DNA of 64,000 nt from Sphingobium amiense (GCF_003967075.1 NZ_AP018664.1:1736001-1800000); one strand, 5' to 3'. Numbered from the stretch's first letter, positions 11,889-22,951 are shown. Numbers and translations: made by a program. The notes: generated by a model from the letters alone, not told the origin.

Positions 11889-13063
11889 GCGGCGACTGAA
11901 CCTTTGATGCCATCGACGAACCGCTTGAACAGGTAGAAGCTGTCCTGCGGACCCGGCGAGGCTTCGGGGTGGTATTGGACCGAGAAAGCGTTTTTATCCG
12001 TCAGTTCGATGCCGCAATTGCTGCCGTCGAAGAGCGACACATGGGTGGCGCGCACGTTATCGGGCAGCGTGTCGGCGTCGACCGCGAAGCCGTGGTTCAT
12101 CGACGTGATCTCGACCAACCCGTCCGACAGGCGCTTGACCGGGTGGTTCGCGCCTCTGTGGCCCTGATGCATCTTGATCGTCTTCGCGCCCACGGCCAGC
12201 CCGAGAAGCTGGTGCCCCAGACAGATGCCGAACACCGGCACATTCTCGGTCAGCAGCGCGGCGATCACCGGCACGGCATAGGCGCCGGTCGCGGCGGGAT
12301 CGCCGGGGCCGTTAGAGAGAAACACGCCGTCGGGCTTCTGCTCCATCACCTGCTCATAGGTGGCGGTGGCGGGCAGCACGGTGACGCGCGCGCCGGCCTT
12401 CACAAGGTTGCGGAAGATATTGTTCTTTGCGCCATAGTCGATGGCGACGACATGGGGGCGGTCGTCGGTCGCCTCCCCTGCCCCATAGCCAAAGCCCAGC
12501 CGCCACACGCCGTCTTTCCACAGGCGGCTTTCCTTGCCGGTGACTTCGATGGCGAGGTCCATCCCCTCCAGCCCCGGCCAGCCAGCCGCCTTCGCCGCCA
12601 GAGCCTCAATGTCGAAACTGCCCTCGGGATCGTAAGCGATCACCACATTGGGCGCGCCCTTCACCCGGATGAGCCGGGTCAGCGCCCGCGTATCCACGCC
12701 CGCCACGCCGATCCGCCCATTGACCCGCATCCACTGGTCGAAAGGTTCGACATTGCGGAAATTGCTGGGCGCGGTCACGTCCTGCCGCACGATGCAGCCG
12801 AGCGCATAAGGATTATCGGCCTCCACATCGTCGAGGTTCGTGCCGACATTGCCGATATGGGGGAAGGTGAAGTTGATGATCTGCCCGGCGTAGGACGGAT
12901 CGGTCATGATCTCCTGATAGCCGGTGATGGACGTGTTGAAGCAGAGTTCGCCCACCGCTTCGCCGACCGCGCCGAATCCGCGCCCGAAAACCGCGCTGCC
13001 ATCGGCAAAAACCACGACCCCTGTCGCTCCTTTGGGCACAATGAGGGTCTTGGCGTCAGCCAT
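11885..13063 (-). CDS. carA: Carbamoyl-phosphate synthase small (glutaminase) subunit
   Basis: Hydrolyses glutamine and channels ammonia to CarB. The 392-aa protein has the N-terminal CPSase domain (ALVVFADGSAVFGRGFGAVGE region) and a class I glutamine amidotransferase domain with VFGICLGHQLL, where Cys is the nucleophile. HPEASPGPQD supplies the catalytic His/Glu. Leads the carA-rraB-74aa-carB operon. The 156-base gap to the divergent yqeY gene must contain both promoters, but I could not assign boxes with confidence. Confidence 0.97.
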   Translation of the reverse strand: MADAKTLIVPKGATGVVVFADGSAVFGRGFGAVGEAVGELCFNTSITGYQEIMTDPSYAGQIINFTFPHIGNVGTNLDDVEADNPYALGCIVRQDVTAPSNFRNVEPFDQWMRVNGRIGVAGVDTRALTRLIRVKGAPNVVIAYDPEGSFDIEALAAKAAGWPGLEGMDLAIEVTGKESRLWKDGVWRLGFGYGAGEATDDRPHVVAIDYGAKNNIFRNLVKAGARVTVLPATATYEQVMEQKPDGVFLSNGPGDPAATGAYAVPVIAALLTENVPVFGICLGHQLLGLAVGAKTIKMHQGHRGANHPVKRLSDGLVEITSMNHGFAVDADTLPDNVRATHVSLFDGSNCGIELTDKNAFSVQYHPEASPGPQDSFYLFKRFVDGIKGSVAA

Positions 13064-13219
13064 GGTCTGCGGTTCCTTCTTATGCTTTTGCGGGAACCCG
13101 TCTGATGCGGGTTAAACGGCCGGTCAGGTAGGCGCGTGGCCCCACAAGGTCAACGTCTGTTAAAAATCTCTTTTGCCGCTATATCTGCTTCTTTCCGCAA
13201 GACACAGGATTAGCTCGCC

Positions 13220-13672
13220 ATGATTCGCGACACCATCAAGAGCGCCCAGATCGAATCGATGAAGGCGGGCGACAAGGAACGCCTTGCCGCGGTGCGCCTG
13301 ATCCTCGCCAAACTGAAGGACCGCGACATCGAACTGCGCACCGCGTCGAGCGTGCCGGACGACGACGCCGTGGTCGTGGAGGTGCTGCAGAAGATGGTGA
13401 AGCAGCGCCGCGAATCGATCGACATGTTCAAAAGCGGCGGTCGCGAGGAACTGGCGGCGAAGGAACAGGCCGAACTGGACGTGATAGAGAGCTTCCTCCC
13501 GGCCCAGATGACCGAGGACGAAACGAAGGCCACGATCGAAGGCATCAAGGCGGAAGTCGGCGCGGAGAGCGTCAAGGATATGGGCCGGGTGATGGCCGTG
13601 CTGAAAGAACGCCACGGCAGCGTCATCGACATGAGCAAGGCAAGCGGCCTGGTGAAGGCGGCCCTTTCATAG
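13220..13672 (+). CDS. GatB/YqeY domain-containing protein
   Basis: The 150-aa protein resembles the helical tail domain of the GatB subunit of glutamyl-tRNA amidotransferase (MIRDTIKSAQIESMKAGDKERLAAVRLILAKLKD at the N-terminus, KDMGRVMAVLKERHG near the end). Stand-alone YqeY proteins are widespread and tRNA binding is suspected but unproven. It diverges from carA and lies upstream of dnaG, the usual alphaproteobacterial neighbourhood. Here a DUF559 gene inside repeats separates it from dnaG. Confidence 0.9.
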   Translation: MIRDTIKSAQIESMKAGDKERLAAVRLILAKLKDRDIELRTASSVPDDDAVVVEVLQKMVKQRRESIDMFKSGGREELAAKEQAELDVIESFLPAQMTEDETKATIEGIKAEVGAESVKDMGRVMAVLKERHGSVIDMSKASGLVKAALS

Positions 13673-13685
13673 GGCGCTTCACCTA

Positions 13686-13728
13686 TTCCCCTCCCGCTTG
13701 CGGGAGGGGTCAGGGGAGGGCATGTTCG
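13686..13728 (+). repeat. REP-like palindromic repeat, left arm of the DUF559 element
   Basis: A perfect 10-base-pair palindrome (CCCCTCCCGC-TT-GCGGGAGGGG, 13688-13709) is followed by the tail TCAGGGGAGGGCATG. The whole 43-base unit recurs in inverted orientation at 14070-14112 on the other side of the DUF559 gene, with only a few mismatches. Related units occur at 31387-31484. Confidence 0.85.
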
Positions 13729-13734
13729 GCACCG

Positions 13735-14133
13735 ATGGATAAAGGCTACGCCCGCCCTACAGCAAAAGCGCGCGCCCTGCGCCACAATGCGACGGAAGCC
13801 GAACGAACATTGTGGCGGGCGATCAGTGCCCGGAAGGTCGCTGGCATCCGGTTCAATCGCCAAGTGCCGATCGGCCCCTTCATTTGCGATTTTGTGGCAC
13901 GTTCGAACAGACTCGTAATGGAAATCGACGGTGGCCAGCACAACGAGGATGCCGATGCAGAACGGACCAATTATATCGAGGCCCAAGGTTTTCGCGTGAT
14001 CCGCTTCTGGAACCATGATGTCTTGGGCAACATCGAAGGCGTTATCAGTGAAATCGAACGGGTGATAGCGGACATGCCCTCCCCCGACCCCTCCCACAAG
14101 CGGGAGGGGAGTATGGCCGGCGGAGCCTCATGA
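13735..14133 (+). CDS. DUF559 (Vsr-like PD-(D/E)XK) endonuclease-fold protein bracketed by repeats
   Basis: The 132-aa protein has the DUF559 signature: ATEAERTLWRAI (21-30), RFNRQVPIGPFICDFV (39-54), VMEIDGGQH (61-69) and FRVIRFWNHDVLGN. Asp52, Glu63, Asp65 and His69 would form the metal site of a Vsr-like nuclease. It is framed by inverted REP-like repeats. The last 19 residues (from MPSPDPSHKREG) are encoded by the right repeat, and the stop overlaps the dnaG start (ATGA). Insertion between yqeY and dnaG suggests acquisition with the repeats. Substrate and physiological role unknown. Confidence 0.85.
   Translation: MDKGYARPTAKARALRHNATEAERTLWRAISARKVAGIRFNRQVPIGPFICDFVARSNRLVMEIDGGQHNEDADAERTNYIEAQGFRVIRFWNHDVLGNIEGVISEIERVIADMPSPDPSHKREGSMAGGAS
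14070..14112 (-). repeat. REP-like palindromic repeat, right arm of the DUF559 element
   Basis: Inverted copy of the unit at 13686-13728. The CATGCCCTCCCCCGA tail is followed by the palindrome CCCCTCCC-ACAA-GCGGGAGGGG (14088-14109). The tails of both arms point inward towards the gene. This copy lies within the coding end of the DUF559 gene and ends 18 bases before the dnaG start. Confidence 0.85.
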
Positions 14134-16034
14134 CCCTCACCCCGCAATTTCTCGACGAACTGCGCGCCCGCACGTCGCTGTCGACGCTGATAGGCCGGAC
14201 GGTGAAGGTGCAGAAGGCGGGTCGCGAACATAAGGCCTGCTGCCCGTTCCATAACGAAAAGACGCCCAGCTTCACAATCAACGACGAAAAGGGCTTCTAC
14301 CATTGTTTCGGCTGCGGCGCGCATGGCGACGCGATCCGCTGGATGACCGATCATCGCGGCCTGCCCTTCATGGAGGCGGTGAAGGAACTGGCCGCCACCG
14401 CCGGAATGGATGTCCCCGCCCCCGACCCGCGCGCCGCGAAACGGGCCGAACAGGCGAAGGGGCTGCATGACGTGATGGCGGCGGCGCAGGATTTCTTCGT
14501 CGCGCAACTCGACTCCATCGAAGGCGCGGAGGCGCGCGCCTATCTGAACAAACGCGGCATCAGCGAGGCCACGCGCCGGGCTTTTGGTTTCGGCTTCGCG
14601 CCCGACTCGCGCGGAAAGCTGAAGACCGCGCTCAGGGAATTTGGCGACCCGATGCTGATCGAGGCAGGGTTGCTCATCGAGCCGGATGGCGCCGAGCCGG
14701 ATGGCGAAAGCAAAAGAAAACGCGAAAGCTACGACCGCTTCCGCGGCCGCCTCATGCTGCCGATCCGCGACATTCGCGGGCGGGTGATTGCCTTTGGCGG
14801 GCGCATTCTCGGGACCGGCGAACCCAAATATCTGAACTCGCCCGACACCCCCCTTTTCGATAAGGGGCGCACGCTTTACAATATCGACCGCGCTTCCCCG
14901 GCCAGCCGCCAGACCGGGCGCATCATCGTCGTCGAAGGCTATATGGACGTGATCGCGCTGGCGCAGGCGGGCTTTGCCGATGCCGTCGCGCCGCTGGGCA
15001 CCGCACTCACCGAGCACCAGATCGAGCGCCTCTGGAAGATGGTGGAGGTGCCCATCCTCTGCTTCGACGGCGACAGCGCGGGGCAGAAGGCCGCGATCCG
15101 CGCCGCCGCCCGCGCCCTTCCACTGCTGCGGCCCGGCCACAGCCTCTGCTTCGCGACGCTTCCGGCGGGGCAAGACCCTGACGATCTCCTCCGCGACAGC
15201 GGCCCCGCTGCGATGGACGCGGTGCTGGACAAGGCGCAGTCGCTGGTCGAGCGCTTGTGGAGCCATGAGATAGCAGCCGCCCCGCTCGACACGCCCGAGC
15301 AGAAAGCCGCACTCAAACAGCGGCTGCGCGCCCTGTCCGATTCGATCCAGCACCCCGATGTGCGTGCCCACTATGCCCATGAGTTTCGCGAGCGTTACGA
15401 CGCCCTGTTCTTCGCGCGGCGGGACAGCCAGAACGCCCAGCCGCGCGGCACGGGGGGCAACTCCGCGCCGCGCTGGCAGCGCGACCGGCGCGGCAACTGG
15501 AAACCGCCCCTCCCGCCCGCGGGCACCGAAGCGCGGGCGATCGGCGTGAGCGGGCTGGAACAAAGATTGCTGAGCGCCGTTCTTGCCAGTCTGCTGCGCC
15601 ATCCCGACCAGATCGCGCCGCACCGCGAGCCGCTTTCGGCCCTGCGAATCGCGGATCCGGTCCTCTCGCAACTGCTCGGGGCGATGATCGAGTGCTCGCT
15701 GCGCAAAGAAACAGTTGAAACGCATGCCCTCCTTACCATATTGGGCCAAGGTGAAGTGTATAATAGGGCCAAGGGGATGCTCCGGGCCGACACGTTCTCA
15801 CTCACCCCACACAGGATGACAGCCGATCCCGGTCGCGTGGCGCGCGATCTGGAGGAAGCTGTGCGGGTGATGGCGCAGGGACCGGAGCTGGAAGCGGCGC
15901 TGGTGGAAGCAACGAGGCGGTTCGAGAAGGACTTCAGCGAGGAAAATTTCGCTGAGCAGCAGCGCATCCGCGCGCTAAAGGCCGATCACGACCGACGACT
16001 GGCGGAACTCGTGCAGCCCGAAGATGGTATTTGA
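14130..16034 (+). CDS. dnaG: DNA primase
   Basis: Synthesises RNA primers at the replication fork. The 634-aa protein has the CHC2 zinc finger (CCPFHNEKTPSF...FHCFGCGAHGD, about residues 32-60), the TOPRIM core with VVEGYMDVIALAQAG and CFDGDSAGQKAA, and a C-terminal helicase-binding domain of normal size. The start overlaps the DUF559 stop by ATGA, so primase translation may be coupled to a repeat-encoded end. rpoD follows after 42 bases, the conserved dnaG-rpoD order. Confidence 0.97.
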   Translation: MTLTPQFLDELRARTSLSTLIGRTVKVQKAGREHKACCPFHNEKTPSFTINDEKGFYHCFGCGAHGDAIRWMTDHRGLPFMEAVKELAATAGMDVPAPDPRAAKRAEQAKGLHDVMAAAQDFFVAQLDSIEGAEARAYLNKRGISEATRRAFGFGFAPDSRGKLKTALREFGDPMLIEAGLLIEPDGAEPDGESKRKRESYDRFRGRLMLPIRDIRGRVIAFGGRILGTGEPKYLNSPDTPLFDKGRTLYNIDRASPASRQTGRIIVVEGYMDVIALAQAGFADAVAPLGTALTEHQIERLWKMVEVPILCFDGDSAGQKAAIRAAARALPLLRPGHSLCFATLPAGQDPDDLLRDSGPAAMDAVLDKAQSLVERLWSHEIAAAPLDTPEQKAALKQRLRALSDSIQHPDVRAHYAHEFRERYDALFFARRDSQNAQPRGTGGNSAPRWQRDRRGNWKPPLPPAGTEARAIGVSGLEQRLLSAVLASLLRHPDQIAPHREPLSALRIADPVLSQLLGAMIECSLRKETVETHALLTILGQGEVYNRAKGMLRADTFSLTPHRMTADPGRVARDLEEAVRVMAQGPELEAALVEATRRFEKDFSEENFAEQQRIRALKADHDRRLAELVQPEDGI

Positions 16035-16076
16035 TTGCGGTGCCCTGACCGGCATCGCGAAGTGCAAGGCGAAGTA

Positions 16077-18125
<2,049 letters not shown>

Positions 18126-18165
18126 AAAGAACGCCGGTAAACCTGCGTTAACCATCCGTGACGGA

Positions 18166-18192
18166 AAAGGGCGGCTTACAGGGCCGCCCTTT
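18166..18192 (+). terminator. Rho-independent terminator of the dnaG-rpoD unit
   Basis: AAAGGGCGGC and GCCGCCCTTT form a perfect ten-base-pair stem with a seven-base loop, 40 bases after the rpoD stop. The symmetric A/T flanks would let it act in both directions. Confidence 0.8.
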
Positions 18193-18280
18193 CTGCGTTC
18201 GTATACCGGACGTTTACCCCGCTGCGCTATTGCCTTGCCTCACCCATCCCGCCCCGGCGGGGCAGTTTGGAAGGTCTGGC

Positions 18281-18961
18281 ATGAGCGAAGCGGCACTGCG
18301 CTATCAGTTCGGCGATATCGCGCGCATCCTGGAAGCGCTGGTGGCGTCCGATGGCACGGCCTCGCACGCCTATGCCAATCGCGCCAGCACCGGCGTGTCG
18401 CGGCAGGCGCTTTTGTCCATCGCCGATCTCGCCGACGCCGCTTATTATCTCTGCATGCTCCATGGCCGCCACCCCGGCGTCGTCGATCATGCGGCGACCC
18501 GTTCGGCGGACAATGCCGCCCGCCACTGGCTGATCGAGGCGGCAGACGGTTTCGCGCGCGAACGCTCCTATCTGACGCAGGTGACGGTCGCCGCCGGCCC
18601 AGCCCCCAGCACGGCGGGTCAGGCCGATTGCGAAACGGCGGTCAGCCAGCAGCGGCATGCGCTCGACATGCTGGCCCAGTCCGACCGGCGCGGCTGCGCC
18701 ATGGGCGCGGCGATGGCGCTGGTGCTCGACTGGCGCGCGGTGCGCCATGTGCTCGACATGGCGGCGATTCGCGTAGGGGTGGAGCCGCAGACGTGCATCC
18801 TGCCGGATCGCGCCGCGACGCTCGATGTCGCGCGCGCCGTGGGCGGGGAAGACGGCATCGACCGCGCGATCCAGTTCGGCGCGCGCCAGCTTCTGAACCA
18901 GCATCGCGGCCTGTGGGATCTGCTCGCCGCGCGGGCCGACGTGCGCGCCCGTCAGGCCTGA
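18281..18961 (+). CDS. Conserved hypothetical protein of sphingomonads (DUF6975-like)
   Basis: A 226-aa soluble, Ala-rich helical protein (MSEAALRYQFGDIARILEALVASDG). No catalytic motif is recognised. It contains several His-rich patches (CMLHGRHPGVVDHAA) and a Cys in SDRRGCAMGAAMALVLDWRAVRHVL. My association with DUF6975 is from memory and uncertain. The ATG at 18281 fits the start of the conserved-looking sequence, while a longer open frame runs 5' into the rpoD terminator. It precedes a MoxR ATPase gene by 77 bases. Confidence 0.6.
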   Translation: MSEAALRYQFGDIARILEALVASDGTASHAYANRASTGVSRQALLSIADLADAAYYLCMLHGRHPGVVDHAATRSADNAARHWLIEAADGFARERSYLTQVTVAAGPAPSTAGQADCETAVSQQRHALDMLAQSDRRGCAMGAAMALVLDWRAVRHVLDMAAIRVGVEPQTCILPDRAATLDVARAVGGEDGIDRAIQFGARQLLNQHRGLWDLLAARADVRARQA

Positions 18962-19038
18962 CGCGCCTTTAACGATTGCACCCTCCCCACGCTTTGCCCT
19001 AGGCGCGTTGCACGCAGCAACGGGAGGCAAACGGGCTT

Positions 19039-19884
19039 ATGCGTTTTGAAGGCACGCAGGATTATGTCGCCACCGACGACCTGAAGGTCGCGGTCAACGC
19101 CGCCGTGCTGCTGCGCCGCCCGCTTCTGGTGAAGGGTGAGCCGGGCACCGGCAAGACCGTGCTGGCGCAGGAAATCGCCGCCGCGCTCGACGCTCCGCTC
19201 ATCGAATGGAACGTCAAATCGACGACGAAGGCGCATCAGGGTCTCTACGAATATGACGCCGTCGCCCGCCTGCGCGACGGCCAGCTCGGCGACCCCCGCG
19301 TCCACGACATCGGCAACTATATCCGCAAGGGCAAGCTGTGGGAGGCGTTCACCTCCCCCCGCCTGCCCGTCCTCCTGATCGACGAGATCGACAAAGCCGA
19401 CATCGAGTTTCCCAACGACCTGCTCCAGGAACTCGACCGCATGGCCTTCCACGTCTACGAGACGGGCGAAACCATCGCGGCGGCCGAGCGGCCGGTGGTC
19501 GTCATCACCTCCAATAACGAGAAGGAACTGCCCGACGCTTTCCTGCGCCGCTGCTTCTTCCACTATATCAGGTTCCCGGACCGGGAGACGATGGAGAAGA
19601 TCGTCGAGGTCCACTTCCCCGGCATCCAGAAAATCCTCCTGTCGCGCGCGATGGACATTTTCTACGACATCCGCGAAGTGCCCGGCCTCAAGAAGAAGCC
19701 GAGCACGTCCGAGCTGCTCGACTGGCTGAAACTTCTCCTCAACGAGGATATGCCACTCGACGTGCTTCAGAACAGCGATCCCGCCAAGGCGATTCCGCCG
19801 CTCCACGGCGCGCTGCTCAAGAATGAACAGGATATCATGATGTTCGAACGCCTCGCCTTCATGTCGCGCCGGCAGGGCCGCTGA
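19039..19884 (+). CDS. MoxR-family AAA+ ATPase
   Basis: MoxR ATPases act as chaperones that insert metals or assemble complexes, usually with a VWA-domain partner. The 281-aa protein has Walker A GEPGTGKT (33-40), Walker B VLLIDEIDKAD, sensor 1 VVITSNNEKELPDAFLRRC, and a C-terminal lid. Its length and sequence are those of the MoxR subclass paired with CoxE-like VWA proteins. That partner is encoded at 22952, three genes downstream, rather than adjacent. Target complex unknown. Confidence 0.9.
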   Translation: MRFEGTQDYVATDDLKVAVNAAVLLRRPLLVKGEPGTGKTVLAQEIAAALDAPLIEWNVKSTTKAHQGLYEYDAVARLRDGQLGDPRVHDIGNYIRKGKLWEAFTSPRLPVLLIDEIDKADIEFPNDLLQELDRMAFHVYETGETIAAAERPVVVITSNNEKELPDAFLRRCFFHYIRFPDRETMEKIVEVHFPGIQKILLSRAMDIFYDIREVPGLKKKPSTSELLDWLKLLLNEDMPLDVLQNSDPAKAIPPLHGALLKNEQDIMMFERLAFMSRRQGR

Positions 19885-19886
19885 CG

Positions 19887-20294
19887 ATGGCGCACGAAGG
19901 CGGATGCCTGTGCGGCGCGGTGCGCTTCTCGATCGACGCTGCCCCCCTCACCGCGCGCCGCTGCTGGTGCCGCCTGTGCCAGTATCTGAGCGCGGGCGGC
20001 GGCACGGTGAACGTCATCTTCCCGCGCGAGGCTCTCCATCTCACCGGCGAAGTCCGCTGGCATGAGGATGTGGCGGACAGCGGCAATGCGATGCAGCGCG
20101 GCTTCTGCCCCACCTGCGGCACATCGCTGCTCAGCCGAACGGAGGTGCGCCCGCATCTTGTCGTCGTGCGCGCGGGCGCGCTCGATGACCCCGCGCGCAT
20201 GGCGCCGCAGATGGAAATATGGACGGAGGCCGCGCCAGACTGGGCGGTCCTCAATCCCGCCCTTCCCCATCATCCGGCGCAAAATCCGCAATAG
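19887..20294 (+). CDS. GFA (glutathione-dependent formaldehyde-activating)-fold zinc protein
   Basis: The 135-aa protein has the GFA zinc ligands: GGCLCGAVRF (Cys7, Cys9), RCWCRLCQY (Cys26, Cys28, Cys31) and GFCPTCGTSLL (two further Cys). The family is named for formaldehyde activation but most members are uncharacterised, so substrate should not be inferred. It starts two bases after the MoxR stop and is clearly in the same transcript. Confidence 0.85.
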   Translation: MAHEGGCLCGAVRFSIDAAPLTARRCWCRLCQYLSAGGGTVNVIFPREALHLTGEVRWHEDVADSGNAMQRGFCPTCGTSLLSRTEVRPHLVVVRAGALDDPARMAPQMEIWTEAAPDWAVLNPALPHHPAQNPQ

Positions 20295-20388
20295 CCAAAT
20301 CGGCGCTTGCGTCCGCCGGTATTGGCTGTAGCCTCTCCCCATCGTTCAAGGCCGCGCGAAGACGGTCTGGATCTGGAGAGGGTTGCCG

Positions 20389-21438
20389 ATGCGAATGCCC
20401 GCCCGAATTGCCTCCGTCGCGCTGCTGGCCGCTGGCCTGTGCGGCATGACGACGCCCGCGCTCGCCGCCGGGGAGCCGGAGGCATGGACGCCGACCGCGA
20501 CCGCTCTGCGTGCGCCCGCCGCCGGAATCGTCCTGCCCCAGACTGTAGGCGACCTGTCTCTCGCCAAGAGCGGCGAAGCCTCCAACGGCGGCCGCGCCAT
20601 CGACAATTATGCGCAATATCTCTCCGAAGACGGCGAGATTCAGGCGACGCTCTACGTCTATATGCCGACCTACGCCGACGCCGCGCTCGCTGCCTATATG
20701 ACAGACAAGGCGATCATGGCGCGGTTCGGATCGAAGACCCGGCGCACCGCCTATGCCAGCGCGCCCGTGGGCGGCCAGCCGGGCCGCGCCATCCGCGCCG
20801 TCTATGACGATGCGGCGGACGGCGCACTCACGACCGCGGCGGGCTTCGTCCATGCCGGGCGCTGGATCGTGAAGCTGCGCGTGACGGGACCGACCGCGCG
20901 TCGCGCCGAAGTGGTCGCCGGGCTCGACGCCATGCTCGCCAACCTTGCGGTTGACGATCCCGCCACACTTCACGCGGCCACCCCCGTCCGCTTCGCGCAA
21001 TGCCCCGCGTCCGACACCGCGCAGGCCAGCCTTGCCCCCGCCGCGACCGGCGAAACCGCCCCGCCGCGCGATGTCGGCATCCCCCGCGACGGTCAGGACA
21101 GCCTCTGCGTCCGGGGCACGATCGCGACCGCCGACGGCCGCTTCGAGATGCTGCAACAGGCGGGCCGGGCCGACGGCCCCATCATCGTGCCGATGGACGA
21201 CAGCGGCACCCTGCTCGCGCTCGATCCGGCGCAGGACGGCGCCGGCTACCGGCTTTCGATCCATATGGTCGGGCAGACGGACCTCTACGGCACCTATGAC
21301 CGGGCGCCCAATGCAGCGCAGGTCGCCGCCATCATCGACGGCACGGACCCCCAGACCGCGCAGGCCGCTGCCGTCGCCGCCTATGCGGCCAATGGCGATG
21401 TCACGGTGCGGCGCGCCTCGACCACGGCGGTGCGCTGA
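20389..21438 (+). CDS. Secreted hypothetical protein
   Basis: The 349-aa product starts MRMPARIASVALLAAGLCGM and has a Sec signal peptide with likely cleavage after ALA-AG (about residue 26). The mature part is Ala/Asp-rich with no recognised domain. It has a pair of Cys (about 203 and 238 in CPASDT and SLCVRG) that could form a disulfide in the periplasm. ATG 20389 is preferred over an in-frame TTG six bases earlier because GGAGAGG is correctly spaced to it. Confidence 0.6.
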   Translation: MRMPARIASVALLAAGLCGMTTPALAAGEPEAWTPTATALRAPAAGIVLPQTVGDLSLAKSGEASNGGRAIDNYAQYLSEDGEIQATLYVYMPTYADAALAAYMTDKAIMARFGSKTRRTAYASAPVGGQPGRAIRAVYDDAADGALTTAAGFVHAGRWIVKLRVTGPTARRAEVVAGLDAMLANLAVDDPATLHAATPVRFAQCPASDTAQASLAPAATGETAPPRDVGIPRDGQDSLCVRGTIATADGRFEMLQQAGRADGPIIVPMDDSGTLLALDPAQDGAGYRLSIHMVGQTDLYGTYDRAPNAAQVAAIIDGTDPQTAQAAAVAAYAANGDVTVRRASTTAVR

Positions 21439-21441
21439 TCC

Positions 21442-22869
21442 TCAGATCAGATAGCCGACCTCATAGACGCCCCAGCGCCGCCCGGCGAAGACCAGCGGCA
21501 CGAACACGCTGCGCAGCGCGCGATAACGCCCCTCGCCCAGATCCTGCCGGTAGGTGAAGAGGAAGAAATCCCCCTCCCCGTCCAGCGCGCGACGGGTCTG
21601 GCCGTCCATGAAAATCTGCCGGTTGCGCGCATGATCCATATTCCATTCGCGCGCGCCGGGCCGCTGGGGCTGGCTCCGTTCGCTGATGTGCGTGGGCAGA
21701 TAGCCGTTCATGTCGATGAGGCAGCAGCCCACGATCGCACTGTCCTGCGCCGTCCGGCGGTCCAGCACCGGCTGGACGAAGGCATCGGCGAACCGGGTGA
21801 AGCCATTTTCATATTGCGGCGGGTCGGACCCCGCGACAGGGCTGTAGGCCGTATCGAACAGCGCATCCCGATCCAGCCGCCCATCCTTCAGCGCCTGTTC
21901 GATCAGCGCCGATATTTCGTCCGCCCCTTCCTCCGCCAGCGCGATGTAGCGGCTGTTGCGCGTGCGCCCCGGTCCGTGCGCCGCGCAGTCGAGCATGGCG
22001 TTGGCCATCCCCTCCAGCGTTTCGAGCTGATCGCGCGCGCCATCGACCCGGCTGGCATTTTCCGTCGCCGAACGCCGGAACAGCGCCAGCCCCTGACGCA
22101 GCGCCGTCACGTCGCCATCGGCAGCGTCGGTGCAATGGACGATAGTGTGCGAACGCTCGTTGAACTGACTGACCAGCGCGGCGATCTCCGCCATGGAAAC
22201 GCGAAGCTGGTCGATATGGTCGCTGACGTCGCGGCTGCGGCGGATATTGGCTTCCACCCCGCCGATCAGCAGCCGCGCGTCACGATCCAGTTGGCCGAGC
22301 TTTTCGCCCACCGACGCCGCGCAATCGCCCGCCTGTGCGGCGAGGCGGCGGATTTCTTCTGCCACGACGGCAAAGCCCTGCGTCGCTTCGCCGCCCCGCG
22401 CCGCCTCGATGGCGGCGTTGACGCCCAGCAGACGCGTCTGCCGCGCAATCGCGCCCAGTTCATCGGAAATGCCGCCCACCGCCTCGATGACGGTCAGGAA
22501 CTGGCGCAGATGCCCTTCCTGCCCGCCCACCTGCCGCGCCAGATCGGTGACTTCGCCGATGGACAGGCCGACTGTCTCATGCCCCTGGGTGATGATCTGT
22601 TCGGCGCGTTGGGCCGTCAGGCTCAGTTCCTGCGCGGCGGTGACGCTTTCCGACTGGCTCGCCGCCAGCCGGTCCATATGCGCGCCCAGTTCGCCCAGAC
22701 GCAGGGCGTCGGCCTGGATACGGCGGTTCACTTCGCCCAGAAAGCCTGCAGTTTCGCTGCATTGCAGCGCGATATCGCCTGACCTTTCCCCCAGGTCAGC
22801 CAGTAAGTCGCTATTTTCCAACTTTTCCCCGCTCGAACCGCTTATGTTGGATAGTGCCCTATTAACCAT
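21442..22869 (-). CDS. Cytoplasmic methyl-accepting chemotaxis-type protein with C-terminal sensor-like region
   Basis: The MCP signalling hairpin is recognisable (about residues 60-240), with the tip AIARQTRLLGVNAAIEAARGGEATQGFAVVAEEIRRLA. There is no membrane segment, so this is a soluble transducer. The roughly 200-residue C-terminal region contains FADAFVQPVLDRRTAQDSAIVGCCLIDMNGYLPTH and a NMDHARNRQIF motif, resembling the PAS-like output seen in some C-terminally sensing chemoreceptors. ATG 22869 is chosen; an in-frame GTG at 22881 adds four residues. No che genes are nearby. The signal is unknown. Confidence 0.8.
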   Translation of the reverse strand: MVNRALSNISGSSGEKLENSDLLADLGERSGDIALQCSETAGFLGEVNRRIQADALRLGELGAHMDRLAASQSESVTAAQELSLTAQRAEQIITQGHETVGLSIGEVTDLARQVGGQEGHLRQFLTVIEAVGGISDELGAIARQTRLLGVNAAIEAARGGEATQGFAVVAEEIRRLAAQAGDCAASVGEKLGQLDRDARLLIGGVEANIRRSRDVSDHIDQLRVSMAEIAALVSQFNERSHTIVHCTDAADGDVTALRQGLALFRRSATENASRVDGARDQLETLEGMANAMLDCAAHGPGRTRNSRYIALAEEGADEISALIEQALKDGRLDRDALFDTAYSPVAGSDPPQYENGFTRFADAFVQPVLDRRTAQDSAIVGCCLIDMNGYLPTHISERSQPQRPGAREWNMDHARNRQIFMDGQTRRALDGEGDFFLFTYRQDLGEGRYRALRSVFVPLVFAGRRWGVYEVGYLI

Positions 22870-22951
22870 GCACTGCAACACTTAATATTTCTCTTCCGTC
22901 ACGACCTTTGTCGCATCTTGCATCTCGCCTGCGCTTGATCGACAAGGCGCC

